Position numbers and translations under genes: made by a program. A stretch of 64,000 nt of DNA from Hyphomicrobiales bacterium (GTDB lineage: Bacteria; Pseudomonadota; Alphaproteobacteria; Rhizobiales; JAJFHB01). The notes under the pieces were generated by a model that made no database searches, was not told where the DNA came from, and was given only the letters and a program-made list of their open reading frames with translations. The stretch covers positions 124,001 to 188,000 of the forward strand of contig JAJFHE010000033.1 of assembly GCA_021775755.1 (NCBI GenBank), given 5' to 3'. This document shows, in pieces, positions 8,916 to 16,586 of this stretch (position 1 is the first letter of the stretch; every line of letters begins with the position of its first letter).

Positions 8916-9809
8916 ATGCGCGGGAAAGCCCTGCCGCCCCTCAACTGGTTACGCGCGTTCGAGGCCTCCGCCCGCCATCTGTCATTTACCGGCGCCGCCC
9001 ACGAGCTGAACATGACCCAGTCGGCGGTCTCCCAGCACATCAAAAACCTGGAGCATTTTCTCGGGCGCGCCCTGTTCATCCGCCGCCCGCGCGCATTGTT
9101 GCTGACGGAAGACGGTTTCAACTATCTACCCATCGTGCAGGATGCCTTCGCCACTTTGACAGCAGGAACCCGCGCGCTCACCGGGTCGGACCGCGGCCGC
9201 ATCCTGACGGTTCAGAGCAATTTGGCGTGGTCGACATTCTGGCTCGCCCCGCGGCTGCCGGATCTCCTTGCCAAACACCCCTGGCTGACCCTCAATCTGG
9301 TGACGCCGATCTGGGACCCTGAACGCACCGCGCCCGAGGCCGAAGTCGAAATTCGCTTTGGCCGCAGTCTTGGAACGGGGGTCGTGTCACACCGCCTCAA
9401 CAACGACACCTCGTTTCCGGTTTGCAGCCCGAAGCTTGCGCGCGAAGACATCAGTTGGAGTGACACCACCTTGTTTGACTGCAGCGGCATTCTGGCGAAC
9501 TGGGAGGCATGGCTAGCCGATCAGGGCGAGCGTCTGCCGAAAGACAAGATGATCAATCTCGCTTCTACCTTCGTAATCACGCTCAACGCAGCCGCCGCGT
9601 CGGCCGGGTTCGCTATGGCGCATGAGACGCTTTCAGGCGACCTCATTGCGCGCGGCGTTCTCGTGCGCCCGTTCGAGCACGCAATCGATATGGCCGATGG
9701 TTATCACCTGATCCCGCCGGCCCGCCACGCCGAAACCCCGGCAAGCCGTGCCTTTGCAGGCTGGGTGCTCGAACAATTCGGCAACCCGCCCGTCACGCAA
9801 ACGCCGTGA
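8916..9809 (+). CDS. LysR-family transcriptional regulator (GcvA-like)
   Basis: DNA-binding regulator of 297 residues. The N-terminal winged helix-turn-helix (about 5-65) reads LNWLRAFEASARHLSFTGAA, then LNMTQSAVSQHIKNLE, typical of the GcvA/AmpR branch. The remainder is a LysR substrate-binding domain. ATG 8916 is preceded by GGAGAGAG, so the much longer reading from 8685 is not used. It is transcribed away from the desaturase-ferredoxin pair, the classical arrangement for a regulator and its target operon. The inducer cannot be inferred. Confidence 0.9.
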   Translation: MRGKALPPLNWLRAFEASARHLSFTGAAHELNMTQSAVSQHIKNLEHFLGRALFIRRPRALLLTEDGFNYLPIVQDAFATLTAGTRALTGSDRGRILTVQSNLAWSTFWLAPRLPDLLAKHPWLTLNLVTPIWDPERTAPEAEVEIRFGRSLGTGVVSHRLNNDTSFPVCSPKLAREDISWSDTTLFDCSGILANWEAWLADQGERLPKDKMINLASTFVITLNAAAASAGFAMAHETLSGDLIARGVLVRPFEHAIDMADGYHLIPPARHAETPASRAFAGWVLEQFGNPPVTQTP

Positions 9810-9935
9810 GACACAAGCCTGGATTTCATCAAATGGGCTTTGGGTCAGCCATCACGTTACCGTCAGCACCAGCGTTTAAGGTTTAGTCGCGTTCGACGCG
9901 AAGCTAGACTTCGATGAACGGTCATAAGGGGCGAC

Positions 9936-10379
9936 ATGGACTCGTGGATCTTTGCGGTTGTCGTGGCTTGCGCCGGATTGGCCCTGTTCTTCTTCCTCTT
10001 CAGACACTACAAACAAACTGCTTTCAAACGCCATCAAAGCACCAAACCGGGCTTCGATCTCTTTCCGAAATATGAAGCGGATATTCATTATTCGCCCGCT
10101 GCGCTCCGCCGTGCCCTGACGGCAATATCTGGCAGTTCGTCGAGAAGATCTTGCTGGCCGCCGGCAACCGGTAAGCTGATTGAGGCACCATCCCCGCCTG
10201 CACCGCGGCAATCGATTGCATTCAGCCGCGTCGTGACAGGCATGGCAACGCCGCGATTGCGAAGACAAGAAAGGACGCCCCATAGGCCATCGCCGATACC
10301 GCCGCAACGAGGCCGTATTGCGTTCGGCTGTCATAGATCAGCGTCAGCCGCAGTGCTGAAGGAAGCGAAGGGACAATGA
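9936..10379 (+). CDS. Possible small membrane protein, C-terminal part doubtful
   Basis: An open frame with AAGGGG upstream of ATG 9936 starts with a transmembrane helix (WIFAVVVACAGLALFFFLF) and a basic stretch, and looks plausible for about 60 residues. After about residue 62 the composition turns Ser/Arg/Pro-rich and looks non-coding. In the next frame the sequence after about 10115 reads NIWQFVEKILLAAGNR then a stop near 10170, so the original gene may have been about 75-80 residues and frameshifted. The downstream half overlaps an antisense transporter remnant. No family is recognised. Apart from this, 9810-10221 shows only a short dyad (TCGCGT-TCG-ACGCGA at 9887-9901). Confidence 0.3.
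   Translation: MDSWIFAVVVACAGLALFFFLFRHYKQTAFKRHQSTKPGFDLFPKYEADIHYSPAALRRALTAISGSSSRRSCWPPATGKLIEAPSPPAPRQSIAFSRVVTGMATPRLRRQERTPHRPSPIPPQRGRIAFGCHRSASAAVLKEAKGQ
10222..10376 (-). pseudogene. 3' remnant of a membrane transporter gene (MFS-like)
   Basis: Read on the minus strand, the segment encodes ALRLTLIYDSRTQYGLVAA followed by VSAMAYGASFLVFAIAALP and CLSRRG, then a TGA stop at 10222-10224. This looks like the last transmembrane helix and tail of a major-facilitator transporter. There is no start codon, and upstream the frame runs into the oppositely oriented gene at 10376. It is therefore read as the surviving 3' end of a deleted gene. The family assignment is by hydrophobicity and style only. 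Confidence 0.35.
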
Positions 10380-10666
10380 CAACGCTTGACGACCTGTGGC
10401 GAAATGAAACCTGGCGGCAAATTCCAAATTGCCCCGGGCGTTACAAGCTGAGCCGCCGCGAACCTGGCATGACCCCTGTTGATCTGGTGGGTGAAATCCC
10501 GGCGCTGCGCGAGTATAACGTGCCCGCCTGCCGCGATATCGTCATCGTCACCGAATTGTCCGGCGGCGGCCTCATCTCCTACCGCCGTGCCAACGGCACG
10601 TATCTGCACACGTTGAACACGCCGGAGGGTTTTGTGCGCAAGCTTGGGCAACTGGGCATCGGTTAG
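10376..10666 (+). CDS. Conserved-looking hypothetical protein
   Basis: A 96-residue soluble protein with GAAGGGA just upstream of its ATG. It begins MTTLDDLWRNETWRQIPNCPG and ends with GGGLISYRRANGTYLHTLNT and a Leu/Gly-rich tail. Balanced composition and the good ribosome-binding site support a real gene. No catalytic motif or known family was recognised, and there is no signal peptide or membrane segment. It is followed after 65 bases by a PaiB-like gene on the same strand, so the two may be co-transcribed. Confidence 0.6.
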   Translation: MTTLDDLWRNETWRQIPNCPGRYKLSRREPGMTPVDLVGEIPALREYNVPACRDIVIVTELSGGGLISYRRANGTYLHTLNTPEGFVRKLGQLGIG

Positions 10667-10731
10667 GGCGGTAGCGGGGCAGCAAAATCGGCGAACGGCC
10701 TCGTGAGCCGCCAGCAAGGGAATGAAAGAGA

Positions 10732-11355
10732 ATGCATCCAAATCCAGCGTTCCGAAAAACAAGCGAAAACAGAAACATCGAATTCGCCCGAGAACGGAGC
10801 TTTGGCGTTCTGGCCGTCAATGCGCAAGACGGGCCGTTGATCAGCCACGTTCCATTTCAGCTCTCCGAAGATGGCGCCAGTCTCGAGGCGCATCTGGTGC
10901 GCTCCAATCCGATTGTGCGGCTACTTCAAGAACCCGTCGCGGCGGTCATCGCGGTGTCGGACGGCGATGCATATATCTCGCCGGACTGGTATGGCGTTGA
11001 AAATCAAGTCCCGACCTGGAACTACGTCGCGGTACACCTGCGCGGCACGCTTTCACGCCTCGACGATGAAAAGCTGCACGGGGTCCTGGAGCGGCTGTCG
11101 GCCGCCATGGAAAGCCGGCTGGCGCCCAAGGCTCCGTGGAAGATCAGCAAAATGAATCGGGATATCTACACGAAGATGCAAAGGCAGATCGTCCCGCTCG
11201 CAATGCAGGTCGATGACATTCAGGGCACCTGGAAGCTGTCGCAGAACAAAAGCGCTGAAGCGCGCGAGGGCGCGGCGCAAGGTGTCAGAGGCGCCGGAGT
11301 AGGCTCTGAAACCGATAAAATGGCCAGCCTGATGGAACTCGTGCAGTCCGATTGA
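10732..11355 (+). CDS. FMN-binding negative transcriptional regulator, PaiB family
   Basis: A 207-residue protein of the PaiB/FMN-binding split-barrel family. Recognisable family blocks are MHPNPAFR at the start, FGVLAVNAQDGPLISHVPF, the AYISPDWYGVENQVPTWNY block with the conserved PTWNY, and the HGVLERLSAAMESR helix. Bacillus PaiB is described as a negative regulator of sporulation and degradative-enzyme genes; most homologues are uncharacterised flavin-binding proteins. About the last 25 residues are Ala/Gly-rich and look like a disordered tail. The neighbours give no further functional clue. Confidence 0.88.
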   Translation: MHPNPAFRKTSENRNIEFARERSFGVLAVNAQDGPLISHVPFQLSEDGASLEAHLVRSNPIVRLLQEPVAAVIAVSDGDAYISPDWYGVENQVPTWNYVAVHLRGTLSRLDDEKLHGVLERLSAAMESRLAPKAPWKISKMNRDIYTKMQRQIVPLAMQVDDIQGTWKLSQNKSAEAREGAAQGVRGAGVGSETDKMASLMELVQSD

Positions 11356-11407
11356 ACCTCAACCGGATGGTTCCAGCCCGCGCGTGCAACCAGCAAGGCA
11401 AGGGTCT

Positions 11408-13390
11408 TCAATTTCCCCGCGGCACGAAGTAGAGCGGCTCGCCTGACAGGGAGCCGTAGGTGAAGGGCTCCTGCGCCTGCCCGGTGAGCTGCACGACCGT
11501 GTCGCGCACCTGACGGAACATCAGGCCGAGTTCAAGGTTTTCCGATCTCAAGTGCTTCAGGAGCGCGGTCGCGTAGGGACTGTTGGCGCCGTCTCCGTCC
11601 TGCGCCAATTGGCCGTGCCGTGCCGCATAGGCGACAAGCGTTCCCGCCCCCGGCTCCACCCGGCCGAGACCGCGCCCAAGCGAGCGCGTCGATGCCACCT
11701 GCATGCGGTTGGCGAACGGGTTGTTGCGGCAGGCATCGAGGATCGCCAGCCTTAGCGTTTTGGCGCCGCCCATGGCGCCGAGAAAGTCATCGAGTTCAAG
11801 CGCCTCGAAGCGCACATGGCTGTCGCGCTGCAGCCTGGCATCCACCGGGATCAGGTAGTTGCGCCCGTCGATCTCCAGACCGTGGCCGGCGAAATAGACG
11901 ATCGCCCAGTCCGCCGTCGAGGCCTCGTCGGAGAACGCCCGCAAGGCATCGATGAGCGCATCGCGGCCAAGGTCGAGCTTCAGGGTTACGCTTGCAAACC
12001 CGACCTGCCTCAGCACATCGGCAACCGCGCGCGCATCGCTTTCAGGGTTGCGTAAGCGCGGTGCATTGGCATAGGCGGAGTTGCCAATGACGAGCGCCAC
12101 CCGGCGGCCGATATCGCCTGTGGGAATGACATCAGGCGTTGGCGTTACGGATTGACCGGCGAGACCTTCGACGGATGCGGCATTGTTCCGGTAGCGCTGC
12201 GAGGAAGGGTTCAGCCGCGCAGCTTCGCTGTAGTCGCTCAACGCACGGTCGTATTGACCGAGCGCCTTGTGCGAGTTGCCACGCCCGTTAAATGCCAGCG
12301 CGTTACCCGCATCACGCCGGATGGCCTCCGAGTAGTTCGTAATCGCGCGGTCATAGAGCTGCTTGTCGTAATACGCATTGGCGCGCCCGTTATAGGCATG
12401 GACGTAGTTCGGATTGAGCCGCAAGGCTTCCGTATAATCGGTGATGGCACGGTCAAGATCGCCGCGGCGGCGATAGGCAATGCCGCGCCCGTTATAGGGA
12501 TGATACAAGGTCGGGTTGAGCCGGATGGCATCGTTGTAGTCGGCAATCGCGCGGTCGAGATCGCCCTCATCGAGATAGGCGTTGCCGCGCCCGTTATAGG
12601 CGAGAGAATACCCCGGGCTGTGACGGATCGCTTCATTGTAATCTGCAATAGCGCGATCGTTGTCGCCCTTGCGCCGCCACGCGTTTCCGCGGCCGTTGTA
12701 GGCATAGTGGAAGCTCGGGCTGGCCTCGATCGCTGCATCGTAGTCGGCAATTGCGCGATCAACCTCGCCGAGATCGAGATAGGCGTTGGCGCGTCCGTTG
12801 AGAGCCTGATGGTATCGCGGATTGAGCCGGATGGCCTGGTTGTAGTCGGCGATCGCCTCCGCGTTCATGCCCTTGTCGCGATAGGTGTTGCCGCGTCCGT
12901 TGTAGGCCGTCGGATAATCGGGATCGAGGCGGATCGATTGCGTATAGTCGGCAATGGCAAGATCGTATTGCCGCTTCTTCTTGAACGCGTTGCCCCGCCC
13001 GTTGTAGGCATAGGCGTAGTTCGGATCGAGGCTTAGTGCCTGATTGTAGTCGGCAATGGCGCGGTCGTATTCGCCCATGGCGAGCAGCGCATTGCCGCGC
13101 CCGTTATAGCCAAAGACGTAGGACGGATCGAGCCGAATGGCCTTGGTGTAATCGGCGATCGCGTTGTCATACTGCCGCGTGTTTTTGTAGGCGTTGCCGC
13201 GGTTGTTATAGGCCCAGGCGAGATTGGCGCCGCTCCAGCGCCCGGACTCGATGGCGCGCGTACAGCCCGCAATCTTCGTCTCCCCGCGCCCCTTGACGCA
13301 GTCATCCGTATAATCCGCAAATACCGGCGCCGGCACACCCGCAAACAGCAGAAATGCGACGCCGAGGATAAGCATGACAACCCGTGCCAT
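11408..13390 (-). CDS. Secreted TPR-repeat protein with C-terminal caspase-like (peptidase C14) domain
   Basis: Exported protein of 660 residues combining a protein-binding array with a predicted cysteine protease. ATG 13390 is preceded by GGGAGAGGG and gives a signal peptide (VVMLILGVAFLLFAGVPAPV, then FADY). About residues 55-395 are ten consecutive 34-residue TPR units with a near-constant YNGRGNA turn and DRAIADYNEAIRL helices. The caspase-like domain (about 425-655) starts RRVALVIGNSAYANAPRLRN and carries both predicted catalytic residues: His in YFAGHGLEIDG and Cys in AILDACRNNPF. The order TPR then caspase is less usual than caspase first. The target is unknown. The gene is divergent from higBA. 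Confidence 0.9.
   Translation of the reverse strand: MARVVMLILGVAFLLFAGVPAPVFADYTDDCVKGRGETKIAGCTRAIESGRWSGANLAWAYNNRGNAYKNTRQYDNAIADYTKAIRLDPSYVFGYNGRGNALLAMGEYDRAIADYNQALSLDPNYAYAYNGRGNAFKKKRQYDLAIADYTQSIRLDPDYPTAYNGRGNTYRDKGMNAEAIADYNQAIRLNPRYHQALNGRANAYLDLGEVDRAIADYDAAIEASPSFHYAYNGRGNAWRRKGDNDRAIADYNEAIRHSPGYSLAYNGRGNAYLDEGDLDRAIADYNDAIRLNPTLYHPYNGRGIAYRRRGDLDRAITDYTEALRLNPNYVHAYNGRANAYYDKQLYDRAITNYSEAIRRDAGNALAFNGRGNSHKALGQYDRALSDYSEAARLNPSSQRYRNNAASVEGLAGQSVTPTPDVIPTGDIGRRVALVIGNSAYANAPRLRNPESDARAVADVLRQVGFASVTLKLDLGRDALIDALRAFSDEASTADWAIVYFAGHGLEIDGRNYLIPVDARLQRDSHVRFEALELDDFLGAMGGAKTLRLAILDACRNNPFANRMQVASTRSLGRGLGRVEPGAGTLVAYAARHGQLAQDGDGANSPYATALLKHLRSENLELGLMFRQVRDTVVQLTGQAQEPFTYGSLSGEPLYFVPRGN
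12180..13230. repeat. 102-bp tandem repeat array encoding ten TPR units
   Basis: The DNA encoding the TPR region repeats every 102 bases (34 codons), each unit beginning near a GCGTTGCCGCGCCCGTTATA-like block on the plus strand. Units differ at many positions, so this is an older duplicated array rather than a recent expansion, but shared blocks could still allow unequal recombination. Confidence 0.85.
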
Positions 13391-13475
13391 AAGCCCTCTC
13401 CCGCCTTTGGTTCCGGAGACAGGCAAACAGTGTAGCGCGGATCGGGCGGAGAGTCAGGGGGTGGGGAAATTGCAA

Positions 13476-13511
13476 GTTCTGTTTGACAGAACCCCTAAGG
13501 CGGAATACAAT
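13476..13511 (+). promoter_or_regulatory. Promoter and operator of the higBA toxin-antitoxin pair
   Basis: A perfect -35 TTGACA (13483-13488) and -10 TACAAT (13506-13511) are separated by exactly 17 bases, close to the sigma-70 consensus. The -35 lies inside a perfect dyad, GTTCTGT (13476-13482), TTG, ACAGAAC (13486-13492), well placed for repression by HigA. Transcription would start near 13518, one or two bases before the higB GTG at 13520. Confidence 0.75.
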
Positions 13512-13519
13512 ATTGAGTT

Positions 13520-13798
13520 GTGATCAGAAGTTTCGCAGCCAAAGACACCGAACGTTTGTTTTACGACAAGGCGGTGAAACGATTTTTGAGCTTCGAACGC
13601 CCAGCGCGCCGAAAGCTGCTACTCCTGGATGCCGCAACCTCGCTTGATGATCTGCGCGTTCCGCCCGGCAACCGGCTCGAAATTCTCACCGGCAAGCGCA
13701 AGGGGCAGCACAGCATACGTATCAATCGGCAGTGGCGCATTTGCTTTCGATGGCAGGACGGCGATGCCTGGGAGGCTGAAATTGTCGATTATCATTGA
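13520..13798 (+). CDS. higB: HigB-type toxin (RelE/ParE superfamily)
   Basis: Predicted ribosome-dependent mRNA interferase of a type II toxin-antitoxin system, 92 residues, the usual HigB length. The start MIRSFAAKDTERLFYDK and the blocks PPGNRLEILTGKRKGQHSI and INRQWRICFRWQDGDAWEAE match the family fold, including the conserved RI-F-W core near the C terminus. The start is GTG; the predicted transcription start is almost on it, so the message may be nearly leaderless. It is followed by higA, which has its own strong ribosome-binding site. The toxin-first order is typical of HigBA. Confidence 0.9.
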   Translation: MIRSFAAKDTERLFYDKAVKRFLSFERPARRKLLLLDAATSLDDLRVPPGNRLEILTGKRKGQHSIRINRQWRICFRWQDGDAWEAEIVDYH

Positions 13799-13815
13799 TC
13801 AGGAAAGGAGAGCCC

Positions 13816-14127
13816 ATGCCGGAAAGACTTGATCCGATTGCACCGGGCGAAATTCTGCTTGAAGAATTCCTGAGACCCCTCGGCGTAAGCCAGGAAAAGA
13901 TCGCCCGCGATATCGATGTTCCCAAAAGCCGTGTTTCCGGCATCGTCAAGGGAACCCGCGCGATCACCGCCGACACGGCCTTGCGTCTGGGCGCGTTTTT
14001 CGGCACCACCGCCGAAATGTGGCTGAACCTTCAAACCTCCTACGACCTGAGGCGCGCTCGCCAGACAAACTGGCCGAAGATCGAAGGACGCATCAGGAAA
14101 CTCGATGCGGCGGAAGTGACAGGGTAG
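13816..14127 (+). CDS. higA: HigA-type antitoxin (XRE-family HTH)
   Basis: Antitoxin and autorepressor of 103 residues. The helix-turn-helix (about 12-65) reads GEILLEEFLRPLGVSQEKIA, then RDIDVPKSRVSGIVKGTRAI. The family block FFGTTAEMWLNLQTSYDLR follows. ATG 13816 is chosen because AGGAAAGGAG lies just upstream; an in-frame TTG at 13795 would overlap the higB stop and has no such site. In characterised pairs HigA neutralises HigB and binds the promoter dyad; here the dyad at 13476-13492 is the likely operator. Confidence 0.9.
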   Translation: MPERLDPIAPGEILLEEFLRPLGVSQEKIARDIDVPKSRVSGIVKGTRAITADTALRLGAFFGTTAEMWLNLQTSYDLRRARQTNWPKIEGRIRKLDAAEVTG

Positions 14128-14271
14128 CCCTGCGGCTCCCCACAAGCACGCGATCCGCCGCTCCGGGATACTCGACGGCACGGGAAACTCCAGCGCTCTC
14201 TATCATGTGAGTTGTATCCGGCAAAATCCGTGTAAAATGCCTGTGTTCGGCAACAACGCACCGGGGGAGCG

Positions 14272-16001
14272 ATGGCCGGGGGCAACAATCCGACGACAGA
14301 CGCCTATCTGGCGTCCGCCTGGTGGCAGCGGCGCAAGGCCCGCGCTGCATCAGGAAATGCAAAAATGGGACGCTAGGGAAAGCCCTCTCCGGTCCGTCGT
14401 ATTTCAGTTGCGCCCAAGAGCACAGGTCTACGTCCATCGTGCGCGCTGGGTATTTGGCATGTTACTCATTGTCGCGGTCGCCGGACTGATTTTTTGTTTC
14501 TACATCCCGATTCTTCAGAACCAAAACGAGATTGAGCGGCAGACACACGAGCGAATCATTGAGCTGAAGCAGCGCGATCTCGACTTGCTTGACCGCCGCC
14601 GCGATTTGCTGCGCGACAATATCGCCGAACGTGTCGGTAAGATCTTCGTCGCAGTCAAGCTACCTGGCATCTCGGCACCCCTCGCCGACATCGGTATCGG
14701 GCCGCAGGGAGAAGCGGTGATCGTCGGGTGGGACGGCACCATACTCACGCGAGCACGCGGCGGAATAATCTGGACACCGCGCCCGGTCGAGGGGGTCACG
14801 GAACTCCTCTCCGCTATCGGCTTCGGACCCCAAGGAGAGGCGGTGATCGTCGGGTGGAACGGCACCATACTCACGCGCGCACCCGGCGGAACGAGCTGGA
14901 CACCGCGCCCGGTCGAGGGGGTCACGGAAATCCTCTCCGGCACCGGCTTCGGGCCCCATGGAGAGGCGGTGATCGTCGGGTACAACGGCACCATACTCAC
15001 ACGCGCACCCGGCGAAACGAGCTGGACACCACGCCCGGTCGAGAGGATCACGGCAGACCTTTACGAAATCCGCTTCGGACCCCAGGGAGAAGCGGTGATC
15101 GTCGGGGACAACGGCACCATCCTCACGCGTGCACCCGGCGAGACGAGCTGGACACCTCGCCCGGTCGAAGATGCATCGGCAGCCCTTTACGACACCCGCT
15201 TCGGGCCGCAGGGAGAGGCGGTGATCGTCGGACAGAGAAGCACCATCCTTACGCGCGCGCGGCGAAACGGAATGGACACTGCGCCCGATCGAGGGTGTCT
15301 CGGCATACTTCATCGCCCTCCAATTCGGACCGCGGGGCGAAGCAGTGATCCTCGGCGTGGCCGGCAACGTGATCGACTACACCTCGCGATTTTCCCACGC
15401 AATCTCTCTCGCGGAAACAGACAGTAAATTGCGTGCCATCTATGACACGCTGCCCACTCATGAAAAACAAGCGTTGGAGTCGGAGAAATTGTCGGCCATT
15501 GTCGCCGAGCGGGATCGCGCGCAAAAGGATATTATGCAAGCGCGCAACGACATTGCCGACGCCGATCTTGGCACGCTTTCGCTCCGCCTGCGCCTCAGGG
15601 AATACCAGGCCTATGTGGACGAATGCGCACCAGACAGCGCTGTAGCTGCCGACGTCACCGCGTGCGCCGATGCCTACGAAAAGATCATGGATCGGACGGA
15701 GGAACAGGTCTGGTGGCAGACTCTGGCAGAAACAGTTCCGCCTGCCGTCCTCCTGCTGTTCCTGCTGGCAACCTTTGGCGGACTTTACTGCTACAATCTC
15801 CGCGTGGCGAGATTCTATGGCGGGTGTGCCGATGCACTTGACCTCCGTGCAAAACCCTTCGACAAGGAAAGTTTCGATGAGATCGTCGCGGCACTTGCCA
15901 CCGACTAAGTCGAATTCCGCGTCACCAACACGCCGGTCGACAATGTTACGGAGATTGCGACAACCCTAATCTCGAAACCCAATTTGAAGCCTAGCGGGTA
16001 G
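14272..16001 (+). pseudogene. Decayed membrane-anchored beta-propeller protein gene
   Basis: A membrane protein with several independent lesions. An ATG at 14272 with GGGGGAG upstream encodes MAGGNNPTTDAYLASAWWQR but stops at 14374. The continuation is in another frame (ATG 14357 possible): RPRAQVYVHRARWVFG, a transmembrane helix (LLIVAVAGLIFCFYI), a charged coiled coil, then five 42-residue propeller-type repeats with FGPQGEAVIVG and NGTILTRAPGETSWTPRPVE. In the sixth repeat a 2-base deletion near 15260 shifts frame; the rest (coiled coil, second helix VLLLFLLATFGGLYCYN) continues to a TAA at 15906, beyond which the same frame stays coding-like to a TAG at 15999-16001. Function unknown; possibly a membrane sensor or scaffold. 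If the 2-base deletion were a sequencing error, two other lesions would remain. Confidence 0.65.
14695..15330. repeat. 126-bp tandem repeats within the propeller gene
   Basis: Equivalent positions of successive units fall at 14695, 14821, 14947, 15073 and 15199, a strict 126-base period (42 codons). The sixth falls at 15323, 124 bases on, which exposes a 2-base deletion. Units are highly similar at DNA level, suggesting recent amplification or gene conversion. Confidence 0.9.
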
Positions 16002-16054
16002 TTACGTCTGCGGCGATCTGCGATCGTATGACATACGAAACGGCGTTGCTGCAG

Positions 16055-16077
16055 ATGCGCGTGTCAAGCACGCGCAT
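16055..16077. other. Perfect hairpin between the propeller pseudogene and ybgC
   Basis: ATGCGCGTG (16055-16063), loop TCAAG, CACGCGCAT (16069-16077). It lies at the 3' ends of two convergent genes. No T-tract follows on either strand, so a rho-independent terminator is not supported; it may stabilise transcript ends. Confidence 0.4.
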
Positions 16078-16124
16078 GACGCAGGGAAGGATATCAAACA
16101 CCTCTCTCCGTCACGAATACCCGC

Positions 16125-16586
16125 TTACCCAAGATACTTTTCAAACCGCTTCAGGATATCGCGCGGAAAACGTTTCGGTCTCCCGTATCCATCAATCAGC
16201 GCGGCGGTGAGGGTAGCTTCGAACAGCACGTCGCCGTCGCGCTCGACACGCTGGTTCAGGTCGAACCGGGCGCCTCTGGCGGAGAGAAACCTTGTGCGCA
16301 CCTCGACCACGTCGTCGATGCGGGCGGGAGCACGGAACAGGCTTTCCATGCGTGTCACGGTGAAGCCGGTTTGCTCCGCCGGGTCCTCAGGGGCCGCGAG
16401 GTCCTTGTGGTGGACGCCGAGCAGCCGCAGGAAGTCGGAGCGGCCGCGCTCGCAGAATTTCAGATAGTTGGCGTGATAGACCATGCCGGAGAAGTCGGTG
16501 TCTTCGTAATAAACGCGCACGGGCAACACATGGCCGCCCTCTTCGAGCCGGCCGGCAAGGTCGGGCCAGCGCGGTGCGTCAGTCAT
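16125..16586 (-). CDS. ybgC: Tol-Pal associated acyl-CoA thioesterase YbgC
   Basis: Cytoplasmic 4-hydroxybenzoyl-CoA-type hotdog thioesterase of 153 residues, encoded with Tol-Pal in most proteobacteria. The family motif [19 protein letters not shown] with the catalytic Asp is present, followed by [13 protein letters not shown]. The preferred ATG at 16586 overlaps the last eight bases of ruvB; an upstream in-frame ATG at 16664 would lie deep within ruvB. It is co-directional with ruvCAB and normally followed by tolQ. Here the next 10.7 kb is unrelated and tolQ follows only at 5453. Confidence 0.92.
   Translation of the reverse strand: MTDAPRWPDLAGRLEEGGHVLPVRVYYEDTDFSGMVYHANYLKFCERGRSDFLRLLGVHHKDLAAPEDPAEQTGFTVTRMESLFRAPARIDDVVEVRTRFLSARGARFDLNQRVERDGDVLFEATLTAALIDGYGRPKRFPRDILKRFEKYLG

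Noticed and set aside
12152-13036. Open frame opposite the TPR array
   Set aside because: Its apparent repeats are only the reverse of the 102-base TPR repeats.
12180-15330. CRISPR array, suggested by regular repeats
   Set aside because: Both repeat sets keep a codon period (102 and 126 bases), encode known fold repeats and lack unique spacers or cas genes.
14660-15367. Open frame opposite the propeller repeats
   Set aside because: Repeat-driven mirror frame; the plus strand carries the propeller pattern and membrane helices.
16055-16077. Rho-independent terminator at the hairpin before ybgC
   Set aside because: Perfect stem but no T-tract on either strand; listed only as a hairpin.
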